From positions 174,956,413-175,020,412 of the forward strand of contig CM040128.1 of assembly GCA_022559845.1 (NCBI GenBank): a stretch of DNA of 64,000 bases. Direction: 5' to 3'. The notes below the pieces were generated by a model. That model did no database searches, was not told where the DNA came from, and worked only from the letters and a program-made list of their open reading frames with translations. Within the stretch, counting starts at the first letter, position 1, and the number at the start of each line of letters is the position of its first letter. The DNA comes from Amorphophallus konjac. Its lineage: Eukaryota; Streptophyta; Magnoliopsida; Alismatales; Araceae. Shown piece by piece: positions 10,799 through 20,417 of this stretch. Made by a program: the position numbers and the translations under genes.

Positions 10799-12886
10799 CG
10801 CCAATTTCAAAACGGAGGTCTCCTTGGAAGATTACGCTATGTTCTACCCAGATTCCCAGGGGCACGAGACCCCTGTTTCTTTTCCGGTAGACTTCTTCTC
10901 CCCTAGATTAGATGTACAGTGCGCAGAGTCTCCTAGGATAGTCGAGTCAGTCAGAATAGAATCTAGTTCGTGCCATCCACGTCTGCGGCACCTGCCGTAA
11001 CGCGTCCTCCCAAAACCATTCTCGATAGGTTTCTGCAAGATTTGGCTGGAAGATGTCATGCCCTGTTGAAATGTCCTGAATTCGTAGAGACCGCGATTAT
11101 CTTGGAAGATGATGAGGAAATCGAAGGGGTATGGAGCAATGATGGATTAGGAGTATATGAAATTATGAATGAGAAGGATCCAGCGGATGATGAGGAAGAT
11201 GAGGTGGATGACACTGCCGATTTATACGCACAAGGTTTGAAGAAATTTGACGAACCTTCCACGGCAGTAGATGAGCCCACTAAGGAGATCAACCTCGGAA
11301 CAGAAGAGGATCCCAGGCCCATACTTATCTCTGCTAACCTCCCTCCTCAAGTTGAAGAGGAGCTTGTCAAGGTTTTGAGGGAGTACAGCGATTCTTTTGC
11401 CTGGTCCTACGAGGACATGCCCGGTCTTGACCCCACGCTGGTTGAACATAGGTTGATTCTCAAACCAGGGGCAACACCCGTTAAACAGAAAGCAAGGAGA
11501 TTCCACCCGCAGATGGCCTTAAGAATTAAGGAAGAAGTTGATAAATTGCATAAGGCCAGGTTCATTAGAGTTGTGCTGTATCCACAATGGGTGGCAAACA
11601 TAGTCCCAGTAATGAAGAAGGATGGTAAAATTCGAATTTGTATTGACTTCAAGGACTTGAACAAAGCATGTCCGAAGGATGATTTTCCACTTCCTCACAT
11701 CGATGTCTTGGTCGATAATACAGCTGGGTACGAAGCACTCTCCTTCATGGATGGTTATTCTGGGTATAACCAAATCCTTCTGGCTCCGGAAGATCAAGAA
11801 AAGACCTCGTTCACCACGCCTTGGGGCACGTACTGTTACGTCGTTATGCCATTCGGATTGAAGAATGCAGGTGCCACCTATCAAAGGGCGATGATGGCCA
11901 TCTTCCACGATATGATGCATGTCTACTTGGATGCTTACGTGGATGATATTTTAGTCAAATCGAGGTCACAAGAAGAACACCCCGCCATTCTAGCCAAGGT
12001 GTTGCAAAGGGCTAGGGAATACAAGTTAAAGATGAATCTAAAGAAATGTGTGTTCGGAGTTGCATCAGGGAAATTGCTCGGGTTTATAGTTAGCAAACGG
12101 GGGATTCAGATCTATCCAAACAAAGCAAAGGCCGTTATGGAAATGCCACCGCCGAAGAACATCACTGAGCTTCGAGGTCTGATCGGGCGTTTGCAATTTA
12201 TCAGGAGATTCATATCTCAGCATTCGCAAAGATGCCGCCCATTTTATGAATTGCTAAAGGCAGGCATGAAATTTGAATGGAATGAACAATGCCAGAAGGC
12301 CTATGAGGAACTCAAGGTCTATCTCTCTAATCCCCCGGTTCTACAACCACCTGTCCCTGGGAAACCCCTGATCCTGTACATTTCTGTGATTGAGGACTCC
12401 CTAGGAGCTGTCCTGGCACAGGTAGACGATGAAGGAAGGGAGAGGGCAGCGTACTATCTCTCAAGGTTATTTAATCCCGCTGAATCCAAGTACACTGCCA
12501 TGGAGAAGACCTGTGCAGCACTGGTGTGGGTAGCGCAGAAGCTTAAACACTATTTCCTCACCCACGAGGTTAGGCTCATCTCTAGAATGGACCCCATTCG
12601 TTATCTTTTGGAAAAGCCTGTCCTTTCTAGTCGACTAGCTCGCTGGCAGAGCTTTCTTTCCCAGTTCGACATCACCTTCATAGTGCAGAAAGCAATCAAG
12701 GGATATGCTATTGCCGAACGCCTAGCTCATTCTCCTATCCCTCGTACTGATTCCATCCAGGACGAATTCCCCGATGAACGCCTGGCAGTGATTACTCATC
12801 TTCCTTTCTGGTCTCTTCATTTTGATGGTGCCCTCAATTCCCAGGGCAGCGGAATGGCGCCGTTCTTCTCACTCTGGAAGGAGTAA
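10799..12886 (+). pseudogene. Tat reverse transcriptase and RNase H
   Basis: A long plus-strand frame encodes RT with the blocks ICIDFKDLNKACPKDDFPLP, MDGYSGYNQI, MPFGLKNAGATYQR and the catalytic YVDD at 11936-11947. It continues through the connection and an RNase H region (LGAVLAQ, AYYLSRLF, TAMEKTCAALVW). The end holds the first residues of a second RNase H (HFDGALN) before a frameshift around 12850, after which the frame closes at 12884-12886. An acidic stretch (EDDEEIEG, DDEEDEVDD) precedes RT. The RT domain itself is open. RT copies the element RNA into DNA in the cytoplasmic particle. Confidence 0.92.
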
Positions 12887-14627
12887 CTATCCCTGTGGCG
12901 TATCAACTCTTATTTCCTGCCACTAACAATATAGCCGAGTATGAGGCTCTCCTTGCCGGTCTGAAGCACGCCTACATCTTGGGCGCGCGATATCTTAACA
13001 TCATAGGAGACTCTCAATTGGTGTTGCGCCAAGTTTTGTCAACTTACCGCACCAGTGACCCCAAGCTTAAACCCTATCAAGATCTGGTCATGCTCTTGGC
13101 TAGGCAATTCAGGAAACTCGTCTACATTCATACTCCTCATTCTCAGAACATCTTGGCTGATGCCCTTGCATCGCTCGCTTCTCCTCTATCATTTCCCCTA
13201 AGTCGTGCCACTGAGACCATTATGGTCCAACGGCTAGATGTTCCCTCTCTTCAGGATCCCTGGTTTGACAACCTTAAGAAGTCTGTGGAGAAGAAGATAG
13301 AAAGGGAAGAAGTGAAAGAAGTATCGTTAGCTGAGCTCGAGGAGATCATCGAAGAAGAGGAATTGCCGTGGTTTTATGAAATTGAGCAGTATTGCAAGGA
13401 CGGTACATTTTTGGAAGAGGCAAATGCTGGGCAGCGAAAGACCATTAGAAGAGTTGCCGCGAGATACACTATCATTGCTGGCGAATTATATAGGCGGGCT
13501 CTGAATGGAGTTCTAATGACGTGCCTAGATGACGAAGAAGCTTGGAAAGTCATGGAAGCAGCCCACTCCAGCGAGTGTGGAGGGCATGTGAATGGACAGG
13601 CGTTGGCGAAAAAGATTCTTAGGCAGGGCTATTACTGGCCAACCCTAGAAGAAGATTGTTCCACCTATGTCCGTAGGTGTCTTCAGTGCCAGATCCACGC
13701 CGACAAAATCCATGCTCCTGCCTCTTCTCTTCATCCCCTGTCTGCTCCCTGGCCCTTCTCCATGTGGGCATTTGATATCATCGGACCCCTCGGTGATCCG
13801 AATTTCACAGTTAAACAAAAGTCCTTCATTTTGACGGCTACGGAGTACTTCACCAAGTGGGCGGAAGCTGAAGCTTATGCAGAAATCAAAGTCACCACGG
13901 TATGCCGCTTCATTATGAAGAACATTATCTCACGATTTGGGGTGCCAAGCGACATCGTCACTGACAACGGGCCTCAATTCGTCTCGCAAGAACTCCAGGA
14001 CCTCTGTAAGAAATTCAATATAGCTCTACATCATTCATCACCATACTACCCCCAAGGTAATGGCCAGGCTGAGGCCACGAATAAAACCCTTCTTCAAATT
14101 ATTAAGAAAACATGCGAATCACATAAATTTGCTGATTGGGCCGACAAACTGATAGAAGCTCTATGGGCTTATCGCACCTCCGTTCGCACTCCCACAGGGC
14201 AGACTCCCATTGCTCTCACTTATGGGATGGAAGCGGTACTCCCGTATGAGATCCTGATCCCTTCCCTAAGGGTGCAGCTGGATAAGGAACTTAATCTTGA
14301 CGAACGTCGAGAGGCGTTGCTAGTCCAACTGGAACTTTTAGACGAGAAGAGGTTGAATGCGGCCAATCACGTTTCAGTGTATCAGAAGCGTGTCTCGCGA
14401 TATTTTTAAAAAAGGTCATTGAAAGGAAATTTCAAGTGGGTAATATGGTTTTGAAACACAAATTTATCAGAACAGCAGGTCCCAGGTCTAAGCTACAACC
14501 CAACTGGGAAGGGCCCTTCGTAATCAAAGAAGCTCATCCGGGTAACGCGTATCGTCTGATCAACGCGGAGGGTGAAGAATTGCCAAACCCGTGGAATGGG
14601 TTGTATTTAAAACGTTTCTATCCATAA
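12887..14627 (+). pseudogene. Tat archaeal-type RNase H (aRH) and integrase
   Basis: After the frameshift the reading frame resumes in an archaeal-type RNase H: its catalytic acids are in HFDGA (upstream, other frame), AEYEALLAGL, IIGDSQLV and LADALASLAS. Integrase follows, with a zinc-binding H-H-C-C (HSSECGGH, CLQCQIH), catalytic D in FDIIGPL, D in TDNGPQF and E in QAEATNK. The frame closes at 14409. A one-base shift in the T/A run at 14401-14412 moves the C-terminal part (NMVLKHKF, WEGPFVI, GLYLKRFYP) to the frame ending at 14627. Dual RNase H defines the Tat group. Confidence 0.9.
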
Positions 14628-15384
14628 AAGAGGGAATCAGTAACGGTTCGATGGCAGGGTATACCCCACTAGATTGCGAAAGGAGGACCCAGGTCCAGCA
14701 TCTCACACACTACACGATTGCCCGTGGTTTGGTATTTTCTCATGCTACCCGACACCGTTTCTCCTTTGGCCATGCTCGGGGAATGTTGAAAATCCTTGTA
14801 TTTCCTCTCTCTCGGCTGAAGATAGGGGCAAGTGGTGAATAAGGGGGCGAGAACTGACTTAGACCCCCCATTAAAAGAGGTCTCAAATAGGGGCAATCCG
14901 TTAAGACCTCACTCCGCAGAAAAAAAAAAAAGAAAAGAAAAGGGGCAAAATCAAAAGGTAATGCCGAAAGCACATAAGGCTCGAAGCTCTCAAAATCCCC
15001 AAAAGGATACAACTAGGCATGGCAAGAGTGGCAGTATAGTTTCCCAGCGGGACGTTATGAGCCCGGTCGCATGCGTGCCTAGAGCGGATGAAGGTTCGAT
15101 AACGGATACAAAGCCCCGGCGCAACAGACCGGATTCTTTGAAAAGGGGGTGTCCTGGGAAAGAACTCAAGCCCTAAAAACCTCTATAACTATCGTCAGCT
15201 TTTCCACTCGATCTTTTTTTTACTTTCCCAAGGAATGAATCCCACCCCGGATATGGCCTTGGTAGAAACACCGTTGAGCAAAGTTGACTCCGACCACAGG
15301 TAGTCCCCCTCCTGCACGCGCTGGGCCTGGGAAGTCCATAGCAAGATGAGAAGGTCCCTGCTATTAAAACCCGAGCTGGTTCAA
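14628..15384 (+). other. Non-coding region after Tat integrase
   Basis: There is no supported gene here. The sequence directly follows the pol stop and contains a purine-rich stretch and an A run (14919-14940). It is typical of the untranslated region between integrase and the 3' accessory region in Tat elements. Confidence 0.5.
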
Positions 15385-15612
15385 AACCCAAAAAAAAATT
15401 GAATATTTCAAAACCCAAAAAAATCGAATATTTCAAAACCCAAAAAAATAGAATATTCCAAAACCCAAAAAAATCGAATATTTCAAAACCCAAAAAATTG
15501 AATATTTCAAAACCCAAAAAATCGGATATCTCAAAACCGAAATCGAATATTTCAAAACCCAAAAAGATAAAATATTTCAAAACCCAAAAAAAATCAAATA
15601 TTCCAAAACTCA
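15385..15612. repeat. AT-rich minisatellite (unit about 24 bp)
   Basis: About nine tandem units of the form AATATTTCAAAACCCAAAAA with variable A-run length. The short reading frames over it (repeats of G-F-E-I-F on the minus strand) are by-products of the repeat. It lies between Tat integrase and the 3' end of antisense gene A. Confidence 0.9.
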
Positions 15613-15979
15613 CAAATCATATGTGTCCCTCTTGCATTCATAGCATTCATTTGCATTTTTCCCATTTTTTGATATTTGCCTATTTGATAAGGCTTAACCC
15701 CTTGACCAAAAATCAAGAAAACGGTCATCTCCTAACTTGCTATAGGCAAGGGGCTAAGCCTAAAATAGATTTAATCTTTTTCATGTTTGCATGTGTACAG
15801 GGGCAGGTTGGAAGGACAGTTGGCCCATGACCACATGAATGTTCAATCCTCGCAATCACATCATAATCAACCCACAGAGCCCAAATTCAATCAAACTCAT
15901 CCACTTTATTCATTTCATATATCAAGCTGTCTAAACATGAGTCTCATCCAACAATCATCATCAAACAAGAAAAGGGAAA

Positions 15980-18900
15980 TCACTCAATCCTCCGCTGGGC
16001 ATCCCCGCGGGGACGTATCTTTCTCAGCTCACTAAGATAGGCCTGGCGTGTCGCCGAGATCTCCCCCACCTCTGCCGGTAGGGTAAGTACCCTGCTCACC
16101 TCCCACATAATCAGAGCACTCCTGACTACCTGCTCGTCCTCTCCGCGCCGATCCTCCGCGCTTGCAATGCGGGAAGGTGGGGTAGTGCCGGTAGAACCGT
16201 CCGGGGTAGCCCGGCCTGCAAGTAGCACCGGTGTGGGCTGTACATCGCCAGTGCAGTATCGCTCACAAGCCTCAAGTCCAAGCCGGTCCTCCTGCGAACT
16301 CTGACGGTGGTGTCATGAAGGAAGCCTGGGCGCATCACGAACCTGTCTAGGGGCAGCCGATTGATGTACAATCGCCACTCGTCCCTGGTCTTCATCTCAA
16401 CTGTCCTGCACTCGACCTGTGGGGAGAATCTGAACGCGCCACCTATGAAGAAGAGGGGGTGGCTCCCAAAGATCCTACTCGCCGTAGTGACCTCCTCCCT
16501 TTGAATGAATTTCACCCTAACTCCCAACCAGCACTCCAGTAGGATCATGGAACCAAAGAGGGGACCTCCCAAAGCTGCTGAAGTAAGACCCTCATACAAG
16601 TAAGTAAGGATGGCCTGGGAGATGGAAAGTCCCCGCTACAGTCCGCTGATGGTACTAAGAAGGGGCATCTCTAAGATGTGGTCGACTGAGGGAAACAAGA
16701 GGGCCCCGCATAAACAAATGGAGGCGGCTTTGGCTATAGCGTCGTCCCGCTCACTCCTGTTCTTACAATGCTCCACTACCCACTGGCTGAGGGAGAGAAG
16801 GTGGATCTAACGCGGGCCTACGAAAGTGTGAACGTCTCTACTGTCTGGGATGAATCCCCCTAGAATGAGTCTCGGGTCTATAGGGACAACCGTATGGCAT
16901 ATCAAGTCTTCCTCCCCCACCTTGGACCTAGGCAACCCAAAGTAGGTCTCTACCTCCTCCAGTAGGATAGTGGCCTCAAATGATGGAAAGAGGAAAGTAT
17001 GTGGTGAGGACACACGGCGCTATCCTCGACGGAGCACCCGGCACACCGCTACTTCCTTGTGGCTCGGCGATGGCGGCATCTTCTAGCTATCTTCTCTGCT
17101 TGCTCAGGCCATGTGGGCCTTGTCTTTTGGTCCCTGCGTGGACACTTTATCTTATTTAGACACTTATTGGGCCATGTGATGGCTTATTGGGTTGCATTTA
17201 GGGATAATGGGTCTTGTAGTTGGTTCATGGGCATAATGGGGCTTGAAGCCCACTTATTGAGGGCCCATTAGGGTTAGGGGGCGGCCCCCTCTTCATGTAG
17301 AGAAGGTGGAGGCAGCCGCCCACCCTTCCTAGCCCTACTAGGGAAGGTGGGGGGCGCTCCCCTCTCCCTTTCCCCCTTTCCCCATCTCCTCCTTTCCACA
17401 ACTCCACCCCTTCCTTCTCCCACTTAGATTCTTTCTTATTTTGCTAGACTTGCTGGAATATGGGCCGCCCTTCTCTCCTTGGAGCTGGGCGCACCCCTCC
17501 TTCTAGTAGAATTAGGGTTTTCTCCCCTCCCCTATAAGTAGTCCCCATCTTGTACTTGTTTCAGTTTACACATGAATTAAAATATTGAGCCATTGTGCAA
17601 AAGCCTTGTGCGCCCCCCTCTCTCTTTCTCTCTTCTCCTGCGACGGGAGATCGGCGAGGTGCGACGCCTCAGCCCCCGGTGGACTCCGGGGTTCCTTCTT
17701 ATCTTCTTCTTCTTCCTCGACGGTTCGTATTCGTGGATCAGATTTCTGCCCCGACTTGTAGCAGAGCTCGCGCCCCTCTCCTGGACGAGTTTCGCCCCAA
17801 GCTAATTTCGGGAGATACGTCGGCGGATCAGCTTCGCGTCGGCGCTGGTTTCGCGTCAATCGGAGGTCGGCACCGCCCGTACCGATTTTCTCCGTCGACC
17901 TGCGCCAGCACCCCCTTTCTCTGCTCGCCCTGCAGGGAGGCCCTTCTTGCGAATTTTCCCAAGGCCTCCACACTGCGCCCTTTACCCTGGTTTCTTCAGG
18001 GTTCGTAGATCTCCAGGTCTCCTGTCCAACGCCGCCGACGACGTCGCGTTTCGACGTCGTCACCGTCCGTGGCAGTCGTTCCCGTGGGGTTGCGCCAGCG
18101 TGCCTGCACAGTCCGGCCAGCGAATCAACACCAACTTCCAGCGGCTCCTGCGACTCGTACCGGCATCGTCTGCCCGCGCCGTTTGGCCGAGGGCTTCCTC
18201 TACCAGTCAGCTCTCATCTCCAACCGGCCCGGACCTGTTCGGGCACCGGACGACCGAGTTCCAGATTTTACCGGCGGCGTGCGCGGTTCTGCGACCACAG
18301 AACCAGACCTGGCTTTCAGCAGCGCCCACGGCCACCACCGGCGCACCCAGCGCGTCCCCTCTGGCCGGAGCGTTCCTTCAGCAGTCAGCGACGCGTCCTC
18401 TCTGACGGCGCCTCGATCGGACGTCGCATCAGCCCGTGGGACCCGTCTCCGTCCAGGCGCGCGCGACACCGATTCTGCAGCATCGTGCCCGTCACCGAGT
18501 GCGGCCCGTCAGCCCGTGCCCGGCAGCCCCGAATGCGTCGCTTGTAGCCTTTTACCTCCCTGCGAGGAGTGGGCCACTATTGGGTTGTACATTATTGGTC
18601 TTCAGTGTATCGGGGTTTTTGGCCCACGGCCGGGTTCCTTCCCCACGCCTAGGCGTGGAGGTACGCGTTCCGACTCCTCTCTTGTGCTTGCTCTTTTAGT
18701 ATGCTTTTGATTATGCCGCGTGAGAGAGAGTAGGCACCTAGCTACTTTGTTGCCATCACCGCGGATCGTGAGTGAGAGCACCCATCCCTTAGCACCATTA
18801 GAGCATCGAGCTAGAACGCGACTCCCCTTGTCTTTGGAAATCGACTTTACGCCTAGACACGTGCGCTTCCCTCCTTGGGACGGCCGAGGTCGGAGTTTCT

Positions 18901-19445
18901 GTTGAGAGACGTCCTTCACTCTGTGGGGTATCACGGTGGTCAGCCACTTGGCGACCCTTGAGCGTGCTACTGCTTGCCTCAGTTAGAGTCCTTGTGAGTC
19001 TTAGTCCGTGTCGGTCCCCGTCCCCCATCAGTATGGGTCTGAGGGTGCCATATTTCAACTATAGCTGAGATGCTGTGCCAGTCAAGGGAAAGTTTTGGGT
19101 AGTTTTGACCAAGCACTAGGAGAGGTTGCAGATGCCAAGATCGAAGGATGGCCGTCACACCTAGGGGCAAAGCACGGACAATGGGAGCCAGCCACTTCAA
19201 GATAGAGTACCGCCTCGCGCCAGGAAGAAGCTGGATGCCAAAAGAGAGGGAAAGGGGGAAATATAAGTGGAAGGAGATGAATTGAACTGAATGTACCATA
19301 ATAAGCTTACCTCTCTCGTGGGACTTGAGCTCAGATGTCGTGGGATTACGGTCAGCCGTTGGAGCACTTCCTGCTCTTTTCTGGCCGGCTTGGGCCCTTC
19401 AAAAAGTGCTCCCTCCATCGAACTCACCTCTAGGGACCTCTTCAT
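15980..19445 (-). pseudogene. Antisense PMD gene A, split by a solo LTR
   Basis: On the minus strand an ATG at 19443-19445 opens exon 1 (19311-19445). An 80-base GT-AG intron (19231-19310) follows, then exon 2 with a plant mobile domain (LKWLAPIVRALPLG, WHPQTH / TFLFPSFEATILLEEVE, then YEGLTSAALGGPLFGS). A solo LTR (17002-19030) with a GTATG duplication sits in the PMD; the reading frame resumes on its far side. The same frame has TAG at 16807-16809 and 16636-16638. Near 16190 a shift to the frame ending at 15980 would restore a plausible C terminus (RQAYLSELRKI). A TATA-like box lies about 85 bases upstream of the ATG. PMD proteins occur in host genes (MAIN/MAIL) and in retroelements; their biochemical role is unclear. 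This copy is dead. Confidence 0.82.
17002..19030 (+). mobile_element. Solo LTR 1 (CRM-like family), TSD GTATG
   Basis: The element runs from TGGTGAGGAC to CCCCCATCA and is flanked by a perfect five-base duplication, GTATG at 16997-17001 and 19031-19035. The flanks join the PMD reading frame of gene A. It contains a TATA box (TATAAGTA, 17533-17540), 531 bases from the start, a C-rich leader, the shared block CCTCCCTGCG near 18556 and a perfect palindrome CCACGCCTAGGCGTGG (18643-18658). No internal region is present, so it is a solo LTR formed by LTR-LTR recombination. The orientation is inferred from the TATA box and from similarity to the 5' LTR at 58235. Confidence 0.9.
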
Positions 19446-19525
19446 GATGTTTTGGTGGTGAGAATCAGAGAATTCAAGCTTTGAAGGTAAGGGGATGTGT
19501 GAGCTACGAGTTTAGGCCCCTGTGT

Positions 19526-19535
19526 TACTTATAGG
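19526..19535 (-). promoter_or_regulatory. TATA-like box of antisense gene A
   Basis: The minus strand reads CCTATAAGTA about 85 bases upstream of the gene A ATG, a normal plant core-promoter distance. This suggests that the antisense gene had its own promoter, independent of the LTR. Confidence 0.5.
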
Positions 19536-19683
19536 ACTTGCTAGGAAACCTAACCCTCTTGGGATTAGGCTCGGATAAGTCTAGGGCGGGTTAAGATAGG
19601 GTTGTGATGAGTTCAAAGCATCTTCCCCTCGGGCTGGGGACTCTCCAGGGAGTCCCCGTTCGAGCAGATAGGATGTCCTATTG

Positions 19684-19892
19684 GACGGTCTTACGATAGA
19701 CCGCCCATATTCATGTACGGCCCATCATCAACCGTACATCTCTTTCAGAAAGCCCGAGTCCAGTGACTTGTGCGGTCTAAAGTCCGCCGTTCAAACATTC
19801 TTACGGTTTTTATTGAACCGTTCCAACCCAATTAGAGCGGTCTGTTAAGAACCGCTCTTCGCTATGAACGGCTCTATAAGAACCGCCCATAT
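19684..19892. repeat. Hairpin array upstream of gene A
   Basis: Six or so short inverted repeats in about 200 bases, such as CGGTCT/AGACCG (19686-19691/19698-19703) and units built on GCGGTC...GAACCGC and AACGG...CCGTT. The first unit has the loop TACGATA, the exact reverse complement of the loop in the unit at 25446-25465. It lies between genes A and B within the Tat element. Confidence 0.75.
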
Positions 19893-19921
19893 GCTCAGCC
19901 CCCCAATCAAACTCCTACACT

Positions 19922-20170
19922 CTCATCTCACTCAGTCGGCGTGTGCGTCTCTCATCTCACTCAGTCGGCGTGTGCGTCTCTCGTCTCACTCAGTCGGCGT
20001 GTGCGTCTCTCGTCTCACTCAGTCAGCGTGTGCGTATCTCATCTCACTCAGTCGGCGTGTGCGTCTCTCGTCTCACTCAGTCGGCGTGTGCGTCTCTCAC
20101 CTCACTCAAGTCGGCGTCCGTCCCTCATCTCACTCCAGTCGGCGTATGCGTCACTCAACCGGCGTCCCTC
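19922..20170. repeat. Minisatellite, 29-bp unit, downstream of gene B
   Basis: About seven to eight tandem units of 29 bases containing CTCACTCAGTCGGCGTGTG; the last units are degenerate. They lie about 250 bases past the gene B stop codon. All three plus-strand frames stay open through part of it, which explains the spurious frames there. The units are contiguous with no unique spacers, so this is not a CRISPR array. Confidence 0.9.
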
Positions 20171-20417
20171 TGTCTCACTCTACCTAGTAGTTAAGTCACA
20201 TTCATCCATTCATGCATACATACATTCATCCACAAAGCAATCAAAAGCAAGTGAAAAACAAAAGATAGGCACATCACTATCATGTCGCACCATGTACAAA
20301 AGACGGGCCCAGTACAACAAGTCAAGCATCTCCCTCTCCCTGGCCCCCGTCACTGTCTCCCTCACCCTCGTGCCTCTTTGGGGGAGGCATCGCTGAGGTC
20401 GCCTCATCGCGACGGCA

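Noticed and set aside
15173..15613. 146-codon minus-strand frame with repeated G-F-E-I-F-D
   Set aside because: It is the translation of the AT-rich minisatellite, not a protein gene.
18069..18710. 213-codon plus frame
   Set aside because: GC-rich leader part of solo LTR 1, no domain, overlapping open frames on both strands.
19864..20396. Overlapping plus frames with S-R-R-V-R-L-S-S-H repeats; looked like a CRISPR-like array
   Set aside because: Contiguous 29-bp tandem units without unique spacers: a minisatellite.
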